Shown here: positions 38,369 to 47,657 of the stretch, piece after piece
Numbering within the stretch: the stretch's first letter is position 1
Layout of the letters: each line of letters begins with the position of its first letter
Origin: Alkalilimnicola sp. S0819
GTDB taxonomy: Bacteria > Pseudomonadota > Gammaproteobacteria > Nitrococcales > WHIW01
NCBI RefSeq assembly: GCF_009295635.1
Contig: NZ_WHIW01000004.1
Location: forward strand, 186,001 to 250,000
DNA length: 64,000 bases
Reading direction: 5' to 3'
Made by a program: the position numbers and the translations under genes
Notes under the pieces: model-generated
Told to the model about the DNA's origin: nothing
Seen by the model: only the letters and a program-made list of their open reading frames with translations
The model's database searches: none

Positions 38369-39565
38369 ATGCACGATATCTACCTGGCCAGGCAGCCGAT
38401 ATTCGACCGTGAACTGAACGTTTACGGTTACGAGCTGTTGTTTCGCCCGGCGGACACCGACCGGGCCGGTGTCATCGACGGCGACCAGGCGACCTCGGAG
38501 GTGATCCTCAACGCCTTCACCGTCATCGGCCTCGATACCCTGGTGGGGCACCGCAAGGCCTTCATCAACTTCACCCGGGATTTCTTTACCAGCCCTCACC
38601 GCCTGCCCCTGCCGCCGGAGCGGGTGGTGCTGGAGGTGCTGGAAGACATAGAGCCGGACGCGGACTTCATCGAATCGCTAAGGGGCTGGGTGGGCGAAGG
38701 TTACCAGCTCTCGCTGGATGATTTTATCTGGCATGAGCGCTTGCGCCCGCTGGTGGAGCTGGCCAGCCTGGTGAAGGTGGAGGTGAGCGCGCTGAGCGAT
38801 GAGCAGATCGCCGAGCACGTGCGTCAGCTGCGCCCCTACGGCGTGGAACTGCTGGCCGAGAAGGTGGAGACCCGGGAGCGTTACGAGTTTTGTCACCGGC
38901 TGGGTTTCGACTACTTCCAGGGCTATTTCCTTAGTCGGCCGCGGGTGATGCGCGGCCAGTCCATTGCCGGTCAGCGCCTGCCCACGCTGAACCTGCTGGC
39001 CGCTCTGCACCGCCCGGATGTGGGGCTGGCGGAGCTCGAGGAGCTGATTGCCCGGGATGTCTCCCTCAGCTACAAGCTGCTGCGTTATCTGAACTCCGCT
39101 TTCTTCAGCATGCCCCGGCGCATCGATTCGATCCGCGAGGGGGTGCTCTACCTGGGCGTGCAGAAACTGCGTACCTGGGCGACCTTGCTCGCGCTCTCGG
39201 CCATGCCGGGGCAGTCGGAGGAGCTGCTTACCAGCTTGATGATTCGCGCGCGCATGTGCGAGGCGCTGGCCCAGGCGCTGGGGCGAGAGTCGGCGAGTCA
39301 TTACTTCACGGTGGGGCTGCTCTCCGGCCTGGATGCGGTGATGGATGCGCCCCTGGAGGAGATCCTCGCCGCCTTGCCCTTGAGTGACGAGACTCTGGCG
39401 GCGCTGCTGCATCAGCAGGGGCCGGCCGGAGAGCTGCTGGCGCTGACCCTGGCCTATGAGCGGGGTGACTGGGAGGCGTGCCGCGGTGCGGCGCTCTCGG
39501 AGGAGCAATTGCTGCAGGCCTACCTGGGGGCGGTGGCCTGGAGCGAGCGGGTCAAGTTCGATTGA
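38369..39565 (+). CDS. EAL-HDOD signalling protein (YuxH family)
   Basis: A 398-residue protein with an N-terminal EAL domain (1-200) and a C-terminal HDOD domain (about 205-390). The EAL motif reads ELL (E22). Other residues used by active phosphodiesterases can be traced: N67, E89, D117-D118, K136, E164 and Q184. The family is often catalytically silent, so residual c-di-GMP binding or hydrolysis is open. There is no GGDEF partner in the window. Its last 14 bases overlap the convergent hyuA. Confidence 0.88.
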   Translation: MHDIYLARQPIFDRELNVYGYELLFRPADTDRAGVIDGDQATSEVILNAFTVIGLDTLVGHRKAFINFTRDFFTSPHRLPLPPERVVLEVLEDIEPDADFIESLRGWVGEGYQLSLDDFIWHERLRPLVELASLVKVEVSALSDEQIAEHVRQLRPYGVELLAEKVETRERYEFCHRLGFDYFQGYFLSRPRVMRGQSIAGQRLPTLNLLAALHRPDVGLAELEELIARDVSLSYKLLRYLNSAFFSMPRRIDSIREGVLYLGVQKLRTWATLLALSAMPGQSEELLTSLMIRARMCEALAQALGRESASHYFTVGLLSGLDAVMDAPLEEILAALPLSDETLAALLHQQGPAGELLALTLAYERGDWEACRGAALSEEQLLQAYLGAVAWSERVKFD

Positions 39566-41546
39566 GCTTCAGGTGCAGATTGCCCTGCGTATCCACCCGA
39601 CAGTGCCAGCCCGGCGCCAGCCAGGTGGTGGAAACGGTCTCGGTGATCAGCGCTGGTCCCGCCAGCTCCGCGCCCGCCGCCAGCGCTTCTCGGGGCCATA
39701 CCGGCACCGCGCCCAGGCCGTGTAGTTCGGCGTGTTGGGGTTGCACCCGGGCATTGCCCGGTGCGTCCAGTGCCAGGTTCGCGCTCGGGCCCTGCAGGCC
39801 CAGGCGCAGATTGACCAGTTCCACGCCTTCGCGCAGACGATGTCCGTAGCGCGCGGCGTGGGCCGCGTGGAAAGCCGCCGTGGTGGCCTCCCGGCCCTGC
39901 CAGGGCACGCTCAGGGTGTAGGCCTGGCCCAGATAGCGCAGATCGGCGCTGGCCTGTGCCCGCAGTTCTGACGCCGCAAAGCCCTCTTGGGCCAGCGCGG
40001 CTTCGCCCCGGGCGCGCAGTTCGCCCAGCGCGGCGTCGATCTCCGCCTCCTCCAGGTCGGCGAGCGGCCCGCGCAGGGTGCGCGAGAGCTGGCGCCCCCG
40101 GGGTGCGGCGAGCATGCCCAGCGCCGACAGCACCCCGGCGTGCACCGGGACCAGCGCCCGGTCCATCCCCAGGCTTTCCGCCAGTGCGCAGACATGCAGC
40201 CCGCCGGCGCCGCCGAAGGAGCTCAAGGTGAACGTGCGCGGGTCGCTGCCCCGCTGCACGGAGATCACCCGCAGGGCGCGGGCCATGTGCTCGTTGGCGA
40301 GCCGGACGATGCCCTCGGCGGTTTCTTCCAGCGCCAGGCCCAGCTCCGTGGCGAGCGCGGCCACCGCCTGCCGGGCGGCGGCCAGGTCCAGTTGCATATG
40401 ACCGCCCAGGAAGGCGTCCGGGCGCAGCCGGCCCAGTACCAGATTGGCATCGGTCACGGTGGGCCGTTGCCCGCCCCGGCCATAGCAGGCGGGGCCCGGG
40501 TCGGCGCCGGCGGACTCCGGCCCCACCTGGAGCATGCCGCCGGCGTCCCGATAGGCAATGGAGCCGCCGCCGGCGCCTATGGTGTGCATGTCCACCATGG
40601 GCACCGCCACCGGATACTCGCCGATGCGCCCCTCGGTGGTGAGCTGGATGGCGCCATCGATCAGCGCCACGTCGGTGGAGGTGCCTCCCATATCGAAGGT
40701 CAGCAAGCGTTCCACCCCCGCGGCGCGGCCGATGAAACGCGCCCCCGCCAGGCCGCCGGCGGGCCCGGAGAGCAGCATATGCACGGCGAGCGCCCCGGCC
40801 TGCTCGGCGTCGGCGGTCTCGCCGGAGCTTTGCATCACCGCAAGCCGCGCGCCGCGCGCACCGGCGGCGAGCCGGCGCAGATACCGCTGGATCAGCGGGC
40901 CCACGTAGCTGTTGAGCCAGGTGGTGAGGCCGCGTTCGTACTCCCGGTATTCGGGCAGGACTTCGCTGGAGCGGGAGATGAACAGCTCCTCGGGCAGTGC
41001 CGCCGCTACGCGGCGCTCGAAGCGATCATCGAGAAAGGAGAACAGCAGATTGATGGCCACCGCTTCCGGTTGCAGCGCTCGCACAGCTTGGGCGAGCTTG
41101 CGCAGATCCGCGTCGCTCAGCTCTTCCACCACCGAGCCGTCCGCCCCCAGTCGGCCGCCGGTCTCCAGGCACAGCGCCGGGGGCACCGGCGGCGGTGTCT
41201 TCGGCGGCTGCAGATCGTAGAGCCGGGCGCGGTTCTGCCGGCCCAGAGTGAGCAGATCGCCCAGGCCGTGGTTGCTGATGAACACGGTGCGCACACCCTT
41301 GCCCTCCAGCACCGCGTTGGTGGCCACGGTGGAGCCGTGCACCAGGCGGATAGCCTGGTCGGCCAGGCCCAGCTCCCGAATCCCCTGCAGGATGGCCTGT
41401 TCCGGGGCGGCGGGAGTGGAGAGCACCTTGTGGATGCGTAGACGCAGGCCGTCGTAATGGACGAAGTCGGTGAAGGTGCCACCGGTATCCACCCCCAGCA
41501 GGTGGGGGTTCTCGCGGGCGTTTGGCTGGGCGTCGCTTTTCGTCAT
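39552..41546 (-). CDS. Hydantoinase/oxoprolinase subunit A family protein
   Basis: ATP-dependent ring-opening amidohydrolase subunit (HyuA) of 664 residues, normal for the family. It has GVDTGGTFTDFVHYDG near the N-terminus, DMGGTSTDVALIDG mid-protein, GAGGGSIAYRD and DPGPACYGRGG. HyuA usually works with HyuB, which is not in the window. Substrates in the family include hydantoins, 5-oxoproline and acetone. The ATG at 41546 faces the ABC ATPase start across nine bases; the open frame further upstream is antisense to that gene. Confidence 0.88.
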   Translation of the reverse strand: MTKSDAQPNARENPHLLGVDTGGTFTDFVHYDGLRLRIHKVLSTPAAPEQAILQGIRELGLADQAIRLVHGSTVATNAVLEGKGVRTVFISNHGLGDLLTLGRQNRARLYDLQPPKTPPPVPPALCLETGGRLGADGSVVEELSDADLRKLAQAVRALQPEAVAINLLFSFLDDRFERRVAAALPEELFISRSSEVLPEYREYERGLTTWLNSYVGPLIQRYLRRLAAGARGARLAVMQSSGETADAEQAGALAVHMLLSGPAGGLAGARFIGRAAGVERLLTFDMGGTSTDVALIDGAIQLTTEGRIGEYPVAVPMVDMHTIGAGGGSIAYRDAGGMLQVGPESAGADPGPACYGRGGQRPTVTDANLVLGRLRPDAFLGGHMQLDLAAARQAVAALATELGLALEETAEGIVRLANEHMARALRVISVQRGSDPRTFTLSSFGGAGGLHVCALAESLGMDRALVPVHAGVLSALGMLAAPRGRQLSRTLRGPLADLEEAEIDAALGELRARGEAALAQEGFAASELRAQASADLRYLGQAYTLSVPWQGREATTAAFHAAHAARYGHRLREGVELVNLRLGLQGPSANLALDAPGNARVQPQHAELHGLGAVPVWPREALAAGAELAGPALITETVSTTWLAPGWHCRVDTQGNLHLKLNRT

Positions 41547-41549
41547 AAT
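41522..41549 (+). promoter_or_regulatory. Possible promoter for the ABC operon, giving a leaderless transcript
   Basis: TTGGCT (41522-41527) and CATAAT (41544-41549) are 16 bases apart. Transcription would begin at or beside the ATG at 41556. Both elements lie inside the 5' end of hyuA. Confidence 0.35.
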
Positions 41550-41555
41550 GGCCGG

Positions 41556-42488
41556 ATGATAACGAATGGCGAGGGTGAAATCCTGCTGCAGGCCGAGGGT
41601 CTGACGCGCGCTTACGGGGAGCGCCAGGCCCTGCATGCGCTGGATCTGACGGTACGTCGGGGGGAAGTGCTGGGCCTGCTCGGCCCCAACGGGGCGGGCA
41701 AGTCCACCACCTTGCGCCTGCTCAGTGGCTGTCTGCCGCCCTCCGCCGGGCGAATCCGCCTGGGGGGCGTGGACCTGCTGGCCGAGCCCGCCCGGGCCAA
41801 GCGACGGCTGGGCTATCTGCCGGAGCATCCGCCCCTGCACCCGGAGTTGAGCGTCCAGGCTTACCTCGCCTTCTGCGCCCGGCTGCGCGGCGTGCCGCGA
41901 GGCCGCCGGGCGGCGGCAGTGGAGCGTGCCTTGGAGCGCTGCGGGCTGGGCGAGGTGCGCCGGCGGCTGATCGGTCGACTCTCCAAGGGCTATCAGCAGC
42001 GGGTGGGCATTGCCCAGGCGCTGGTGCATGACCCCGCCCTGGTCATTCTGGACGAGCCCACCGTGGGGCTGGACCCGCTGCAGCTGCGGGCGGTGCGGGC
42101 GCTGATCGGTGAGCTGCGCGGGGAGCATGCGGTGGTGTTCTCCAGCCATATCCTCTCCGAGGTGCAGGCCCTGTGTGATCGGGTGCTGATCCTCGCCCGC
42201 GGGCGGGTGGTCTACAGCGGCGCGGTGCGCGAGCAGGCCCGGGCCGACCAGGTGGTGGTGGCCTTCGCGCCGGATCCCGGTGCCGAGGCGCTGGCCACTG
42301 TGGATGGCATTACGGTGGAGCAGGCCGTGGGCGAGGGTGAGTGGCTGCTGCGCCTTGCCAATGAGGCCGCCCGCGAGGCTCTGTTGCGCCGTGCGCTGGC
42401 CCGGGGTTGGCAGCTGCGGGAGTGGCGCTCGCCGGCCTCGTCCCTGGAGCAGCTCTTCCTGCGGGCGACCCAGCAGGAGGCGGCCTGA
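41556..42488 (+). CDS. ABC transporter ATP-binding protein (GldA-like)
   Basis: A 310-residue ATPase. Walker A is LLGPNGAGKSTTLRLL, the signature is LSKGYQQRVGIAQAL, Walker B is LVILDEPTVGLD and the switch histidine is in FSSHILSEV. The C-terminal extension (about 215-310) is typical of multidrug/Gld-type ATPases. It heads a four-gene set of ATPase, permease, GldG-like and DUF4340 proteins. The set resembles the gliding-associated Gld ABC, but outside Bacteroidetes its substrate is unknown. Its stop overlaps the permease ATG by one base. Confidence 0.88.
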   Translation: MITNGEGEILLQAEGLTRAYGERQALHALDLTVRRGEVLGLLGPNGAGKSTTLRLLSGCLPPSAGRIRLGGVDLLAEPARAKRRLGYLPEHPPLHPELSVQAYLAFCARLRGVPRGRRAAAVERALERCGLGEVRRRLIGRLSKGYQQRVGIAQALVHDPALVILDEPTVGLDPLQLRAVRALIGELRGEHAVVFSSHILSEVQALCDRVLILARGRVVYSGAVREQARADQVVVAFAPDPGAEALATVDGITVEQAVGEGEWLLRLANEAAREALLRRALARGWQLREWRSPASSLEQLFLRATQQEAA

Positions 42489-43234
42489 TGTACGCCATCC
42501 TCGCCCGGGAGTTGCGCAGCCTGTTCGCCTCGCCGCTGGCCTGGCTGATCCTGGGCAGCACCCAGTTCGCCCTGGCCTGGTGGTTCATGCTGCTGGTGGA
42601 TCAGTACGAGCAGGACTATCAGCCCCTGCTGGGCGGACTGAACAGCCCCCTGGGCGTGACCGACCTGGTGGTGGCGCCCTTCTTCTCGGGGCTCCCGCTG
42701 CTGGCGGTGCTTTTGCTGATGGTGGCCCTGCTGGCCATGCGCTTGCTGGCCGAAGAGCGGCGCTCGGGCACCTTGCCTTTGCTGCTGAGCAGCCCGGTAT
42801 CGGGCACGGGCATCGTGTTAGGCAAGTACCTGGGGGGGCTGGCGTTCCTGGCGCTGCTGGTGCTGCTGTGGTCGCTGATGCCGCTCTCGCTGCTGCTGGT
42901 AACGGGGCTGGATGTTGCCCGGGTACTGGCCATGATGCTGGGTCTGCTGCTGCTCGCCGCGGCCCTGCTGGCGCCGGCACTGTACCTGTCCAGTCTGAGC
43001 GAGCAACCGGCCGGGGCGGCGGCGGCGAGCTTCGTGCTGAGCCTGATGCTGCTGATGCTCGGCCAAGGGGCGGGTGGCGAGGGGGCGCTGTCCTATCTGG
43101 GTGCGCTTGGCCATTATCAGGGCTTCACCCGCGGGGTCGTGGCCAGCCCGGCGCTGGCCTACTATCTGCTGCTCATCGTCGGTTTTCTCGGATTCACCGT
43201 GCGGCGCCTGGACGCGCTGCGCCTGCAGGCCTGA
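42488..43234 (+). CDS. ABC transporter permease (GldF-like)
   Basis: A 248-residue membrane protein with about six transmembrane helices and the ABC-2 family loop LAEERRSGTLPLLLSSPVSG after helix 2. The ATG at 42488 overlaps the ATPase stop. Partner of the ATPase upstream and the GldG-like protein 3 bases downstream. Confidence 0.86.
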   Translation: MYAILARELRSLFASPLAWLILGSTQFALAWWFMLLVDQYEQDYQPLLGGLNSPLGVTDLVVAPFFSGLPLLAVLLLMVALLAMRLLAEERRSGTLPLLLSSPVSGTGIVLGKYLGGLAFLALLVLLWSLMPLSLLLVTGLDVARVLAMMLGLLLLAAALLAPALYLSSLSEQPAGAAAASFVLSLMLLMLGQGAGGEGALSYLGALGHYQGFTRGVVASPALAYYLLLIVGFLGFTVRRLDALRLQA

Positions 43235-43237
43235 ACC

Positions 43238-44566
43238 ATGCGCATGAACTCGCGCCTACGCTGGTCGCTGCGGCTCAACGCCGTGCTCTTCACCATCCTC
43301 TTCCTGGCACTGCTGGGGGGGCTTGCCTGGTTGAGCACGCTCTACTCGGTGCAGTGGCGCTGGGCGGGGGCGGCCTACACCGAGCTCTCCCAACCCAGCC
43401 GAGCCCTGCTGGCCCGCCTGGAAGAGCCGCTGCAGGCGGTGGTCTTCGCACCCCGGGAAGGCACGGTAGCCGAACATCTGCAGCGGCTGCTGCGCCGCTA
43501 CGCCGATCAGGCCCCCGCCGGCCTGCAGCTGGAGTGGGTGGATCCGCGCACCCGGCCCGATCTGGTGCGGGAGCTGGGCATAGAGCGCGCCGGTGAACTG
43601 GTGCTGCGCTACCGGGGCGCCCAGCAGCGGGTGCGGGTGCCCACCGAGCAGCACATCAGCGCCGCCATCGAGCGGCTGTTGCGCACCGGCGAGGCCTATA
43701 TCGCTTATCTGACCGGCCACGGCGAGCGCTCGCTGGAAGGGGAGACCAACCATGACCTGGGCCGGTTCGGCGAGGCGCTGCGACGCAAGGGCTACCGGCT
43801 GCAGGCGCTGAACCTGGCCCGCATGCCGGCGCTGCCCGATAACCTCGCGCTGCTGGTACTGGCCGACCCCCAGGTGGAGCTGCTGCCGGGCGAACAGAGC
43901 ATCGTCCAGCGCTATCTGCGCGAGGGCGGTTCGCTGCTGCTGCTGGCCGAGGCCGCGGATGCCAAGCATCTGGCCTTTCTGGAGCCGGTGTTGGGGCTGC
44001 GCATCCGCGCGGGGCTGATCCGCGACCCGCAGGCCCGGGAGCTGCTGGCCCTGGAGGACCAGCAATTGCTGGTGATCTCCGCCTACCCCGAGCACCCCGC
44101 CACCCGGGCGCTGGAGGCGCCCAGCCTGTTGCCTCGGGCCACCATGCTCAGCCCCGCCGGGCAATCGGACTGGGTGCCCTTGCTGCGCACCGGCACGGCG
44201 CAGCGCTGGGAGCCGTTGCCGGGCGTGACCGCCAAGGCCGAGGGCGGGCCGCTGTGGGTGGCGGCCACGGCTGAAAGGGCCGGCCATGAGGGCCGGCGCC
44301 AGCGCCTGGCGGTGCTGGGGGATGCGGATTTCCTCTCCAATGCCTACCTGGGCAACGGCGCCAACCTGCCTCTGGGACTGAACTTGGTGGACTGGCTGGC
44401 AGAGGCCGAGGGCTTCATCGGCAGCTATGCGCGCCCCAGCCCGGATCAGCGCCTGAGCTTTGCGCCCTGGAGCCGGTATCTGATCGGCTTCGGCTTTCTG
44501 CTGGGGCTGCCGCTGCTGTTCCTGGGGCTTGCCCTGTGGCGCTGGTGGCGGCGGCGCGCCGGATGA
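43238..44566 (+). CDS. GldG-like ABC-type accessory protein
   Basis: A 442-residue protein with an N-terminal transmembrane helix (about 12-33), a large periplasmic domain of the ABC_transp_aux type (about 45-340, including AYLTGHGERSLEG) and a C-terminal helix (about 415-435) with a basic end. It is the usual third component of Gld-like exporters. Its stop overlaps the next ATG by four bases. Confidence 0.84.
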   Translation: MRMNSRLRWSLRLNAVLFTILFLALLGGLAWLSTLYSVQWRWAGAAYTELSQPSRALLARLEEPLQAVVFAPREGTVAEHLQRLLRRYADQAPAGLQLEWVDPRTRPDLVRELGIERAGELVLRYRGAQQRVRVPTEQHISAAIERLLRTGEAYIAYLTGHGERSLEGETNHDLGRFGEALRRKGYRLQALNLARMPALPDNLALLVLADPQVELLPGEQSIVQRYLREGGSLLLLAEAADAKHLAFLEPVLGLRIRAGLIRDPQARELLALEDQQLLVISAYPEHPATRALEAPSLLPRATMLSPAGQSDWVPLLRTGTAQRWEPLPGVTAKAEGGPLWVAATAERAGHEGRRQRLAVLGDADFLSNAYLGNGANLPLGLNLVDWLAEAEGFIGSYARPSPDQRLSFAPWSRYLIGFGFLLGLPLLFLGLALWRWWRRRAG

Positions 44567-45324
44567 ACGCCCGGCGCGCGTTGCTCAATCTGGCCCTGGC
44601 CCTGGCGCTGCTGCTGGTGGCCTGGCTGATCGTGGAGGCGCGCAAACCGCCCCCCACGGTGGCGGAGCAGCCGGTTTCGGAGATATCCCGCATCCAGGTC
44701 GATGAGCGTTTCACCTTGCGCCGGGAAGGGGCGCGCTGGTGGCTCGCCGAGCCCCGGCGCCTGCCCGCCAGCCCCGAGCAACTGCAGCGCCTGCTGGATT
44801 TCCTGGGCACGCCGGTGGGCGAAACCCTGCGCGTCGCGGAGCTTGAACTTGCCCCCTTGGGGCTGGAGGCGCCACGCCTCACGCTGCGCCTGAATGGCGA
44901 GTCGCTCGCCTTCGGCACCCTGGACCCGATGAGCAAACAGCGTTATCTGCAACGAGGCGATCAGGTACTGCGGGTGCTGGACCCGATATCCTCCACACTG
45001 GGCGGCCCCTGGTGGAACTTCGTGGACCGGCGCCTGTTCGCCGAAGGGGCGAGGGTGCGCTCGGTGGCGTTCTCCGACGGGCGCCGTCTGGGTAGCGAGG
45101 ACGCCCAGGGCTGGGAGGCGCTGCGCGCCACCATCGTCAGCCCGGAACCCGCCGCGCCCGTCGCGGCCCCATGGGTGCGCATCGTCACCGAGCAGGGCGA
45201 GCGCCGGCTACGCCTGCGTCGCGAGACGCCCGCCGGCCTTTGGGATGTGGAGCAGAAAATGCTTTACCAGTTGCCCCGGCGCTGGCTGGATGAATGGTTT
45301 GGCCCGGAGGCGGACGATGCCTGA
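44563..45324 (+). CDS. DUF4340 family protein
   Basis: A 253-residue protein with one N-terminal membrane anchor (about 5-24) and a periplasmic domain of the DUF4340 type, the frequent fourth partner of GldG-like systems. It overlaps the GldG-like gene by four bases and mutM by eight, so the DNA-repair gene is embedded at the end of this transport operon. Confidence 0.78.
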   Translation: MNARRALLNLALALALLLVAWLIVEARKPPPTVAEQPVSEISRIQVDERFTLRREGARWWLAEPRRLPASPEQLQRLLDFLGTPVGETLRVAELELAPLGLEAPRLTLRLNGESLAFGTLDPMSKQRYLQRGDQVLRVLDPISSTLGGPWWNFVDRRLFAEGARVRSVAFSDGRRLGSEDAQGWEALRATIVSPEPAAPVAAPWVRIVTEQGERRLRLRRETPAGLWDVEQKMLYQLPRRWLDEWFGPEADDA

Positions 45325-46138
45325 GTTGCCCGAGGTGGAAACCACCCGCCGTGGCGTCGCCCCCCATGTGCTGGGCCGAGCTGTCGTCGAGGTGCGGGTG
45401 CGCGAGCCCCGCCTGCGCTGGCCGGTGCCCCCGGAGTTGGCCGAGGGGCTCACGGGGCAGCGCATTCAGGCCGTGGAGCGTCGGGGCAAGTACCTGCTGT
45501 TCGCGACCGCCGCGGGCACCCTGCTGCTGCATCTGGGTATGTCCGGCAGCCTGCGAGTGCTCCCCCACTGGGAAGCGCCGGCGCGCCATGCCCATGTGGA
45601 TCTGGGCTTCGAGCATGGCCACTGGTTGCGCTACACCGACCCGCGCCGCTTCGGCAGCCTGCACTGGTGGCTCGGTGATCCGCTGCAGCACCCCCTGCTC
45701 GCCCACCTGGGGCCCGAGCCGCTGGCGGAGGAAGGCGGTTTCGACGGCGCCTGGTTGTATGCCCGGGCGAAGGGGCGGCGGGTGAGCGTCAAGGCGCTGC
45801 TGATGGACAGCCGCACCGTAGTGGGCGTGGGGAATATCTATGCCAACGAGGCGCTGTTTCTCGCCGGTATACGCCCGGACCGGGCGGCGGGGCGCATCAG
45901 CCGGGCGCGCTACGAGCGGCTGGCGCAGACGGTGCGAGAGGTGCTGGCCCGGGCGATCGAGGCGGGTGGTACGACCTTGCGGGATTTCACCTCCGGCGAG
46001 GGCAAGCCCGGCTATTTTGCCCAGCAGTTGCATGTTTACGGCAGGGGTGGGCAGCCCTGCCCCCGGTGTGGCGATGCGTTGCGGGAGCAGCGCCTGGGCC
46101 AGCGCGCCACCACCTGGTGCCCACGCTGCCAGCGTTAG
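45317..46138 (+). CDS. mutM: Formamidopyrimidine-DNA glycosylase
   Basis: Removes 8-oxoguanine and FaPy lesions and nicks the abasic site. It has 273 residues, the normal length. The catalytic N-terminus [12 protein letters not shown] (P2, E3) fixes the start at 45317. The helix-two-turn-helix region has [13 protein letters not shown], and a C-terminal zinc finger runs from CPRCGDAL to CPRCQR. The start overlaps DUF4340 by eight bases. A hairpin terminator follows. Confidence 0.97.
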   Translation: MPELPEVETTRRGVAPHVLGRAVVEVRVREPRLRWPVPPELAEGLTGQRIQAVERRGKYLLFATAAGTLLLHLGMSGSLRVLPHWEAPARHAHVDLGFEHGHWLRYTDPRRFGSLHWWLGDPLQHPLLAHLGPEPLAEEGGFDGAWLYARAKGRRVSVKALLMDSRTVVGVGNIYANEALFLAGIRPDRAAGRISRARYERLAQTVREVLARAIEAGGTTLRDFTSGEGKPGYFAQQLHVYGRGGQPCPRCGDALREQRLGQRATTWCPRCQR

Positions 46139-46177
46139 GGATGCACGGATCGGCGCCCTGCTGCCCCGCCCAACGCA

Positions 46178-46204
46178 AGAAGGGCCGCGATGTGCGGCCC
46201 TTCT
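46178..46204 (+). terminator. Hairpin terminator between mutM and the convergent binding-protein gene
   Basis: AGAAGGGCCGC (46178-46188) and GCGGCCCTTCT (46194-46204) form an 11-base-pair stem with a 5-base loop. The T-tract is short, so efficiency is uncertain. It could serve both converging genes. Confidence 0.65.
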
Positions 46205-46229
46205 CTTGGTGTCACGCCTCGGCTGACGC

Positions 46230-47462
46230 TTATCCCTTGACCAGCGGGCACTCCGGGTTCGGCGGGGCGAAGGCCACGTCGCCGGGGATGACCCGCAGCA
46301 GCTCGTAGTAGTCCAGGGCCTGATCCACTTCGCTGGGGCGGCGGATCCGCATGTAGTTCATGTCGTGCACCACACGGCCGTCTTCGCGGATGTAGCCGTT
46401 GCGGGTGATGCCGTCATCGATGGGGATCTCGCGCATCTTCGCCACCACCTCCGTGCCCCGGTCGGAGCCACTGGCCTGCACGGCCTTGAGGTAGTGCTTG
46501 ATGCTCACGTAGGCGGAGATCTGCGCCGAGGACGGCGGGCTGCCGTTGCGCTGCCGGAAGCGCTCGGAGAACTCGCGAGCCGCTTCGTTCTGACCCCAGT
46601 AGTAGGGTACGCCGAACTGCAGACCGGCGGCGGCGTAGTTGCCGATGGCGCGCACGTCCTGGAGCAGGGTCATGACGCTGGCGAGCTTGTGGCCACGGGC
46701 CGTCACGCCCATTTCGCTGGCCTGGCGCACCGCGGCGATCAGGCCCGCGCCGGCGTTGCCGATGGCGATGACGTCCGCGCCACTGTCCATGGCCTTCTGC
46801 AGGATGGGGAAGAAGTTCGATTCGGTAAAGCCGTGGTAGGTATGGCCGATGACCTTGGCCCCATGGGGCGCGATGGCCTTCTCCAGCCCTTCCTTGATGC
46901 CGTAACCGAAGGGATGGTCCAGGGTTATCACGTACCAGGTCTTGGCGTCGTCCTCGCGAGCCAGGGCATCGCCCAGGGAAGAGGTGAACGCGCCGGTGTT
47001 GTACTGCCACTGGATGCTCTGGGCCCGGCAATGCTTGCCGGTGAGCAGCTCCGTGCCCGCGCCGTTGTGGATGACGATGGTGTCGCTGTCGCCGGCGGCG
47101 GCCTGCACGGCCAGCGCGGCGGCGGAGGAGGGAATGCCGACGATCACGTCGATATTGTCCTCGTCGATGTAGGCACGGGTTTGCTCGGTGGCCACATCCG
47201 GGGTGTTCTTGTGATCGCGCAGCAGGACCTGGATGGGCTTGCCGTTGATCTTGCCGCCAAATTCCTCGGCGGCCATCTCGGCGGCGACCTGCTCGCCCTG
47301 GCCGGCGGAGTCGGAATAGGGGCCCACCACATCGGTGAGCACGCCCACCTTGATGACGCCGTCGGTGATATCGGCCTGGCCGATGGCCGGCAGGCCCAGC
47401 GCGGCGGCGAGGGCCGCGCCTTGCAGCAGGGGCCGCAGGGTGGTGAATCGATGGCTCAGCAT
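46230..47462 (-). CDS. ABC transporter substrate-binding protein (branched-chain amino acid/amide type)
   Basis: Periplasmic binding protein of 410 residues with a signal peptide (about 1-30, ending near IGQA). The mature start GVIKVGVLTDVVGPYSDSAG is typical of Peripla_BP_6 proteins for branched-chain amino acids, urea or short amides. GGAGA precedes the ATG at 47462. No permease or ATPase genes accompany it, so it is an orphan that must use a transporter elsewhere or act as a sensor. Confidence 0.85.
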   Translation of the reverse strand: MLSHRFTTLRPLLQGAALAAALGLPAIGQADITDGVIKVGVLTDVVGPYSDSAGQGEQVAAEMAAEEFGGKINGKPIQVLLRDHKNTPDVATEQTRAYIDEDNIDVIVGIPSSAAALAVQAAAGDSDTIVIHNGAGTELLTGKHCRAQSIQWQYNTGAFTSSLGDALAREDDAKTWYVITLDHPFGYGIKEGLEKAIAPHGAKVIGHTYHGFTESNFFPILQKAMDSGADVIAIGNAGAGLIAAVRQASEMGVTARGHKLASVMTLLQDVRAIGNYAAAGLQFGVPYYWGQNEAAREFSERFRQRNGSPPSSAQISAYVSIKHYLKAVQASGSDRGTEVVAKMREIPIDDGITRNGYIREDGRVVHDMNYMRIRRPSEVDQALDYYELLRVIPGDVAFAPPNPECPLVKG

Positions 47463-47657
47463 GTCTAGGAGTCTCCCCAAAAGGATTCTGTGCGGTTGCC
47501 TGCGGTGGTTACCGGCGATAGTACGCTTCGCGGGGCGTATCTTGCTCTGTTCGCTGGGCGTGGCGGACCGCTGTTCTTGTTACCCCTACAAACATATCAG
47601 CACTCCGGGGCTTGCGCACGTTTTGTGATGGGCTCGGCAAAGGCCCATGGGAACTGA

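Noticed and set aside
41547-42149. Upstream extension of hyuA antisense to the ABC ATPase
   Set aside because: The extension has no HyuA homology; the family N-terminus (GVDTGGTFTD near residue 20) fits the ATG at 41546.
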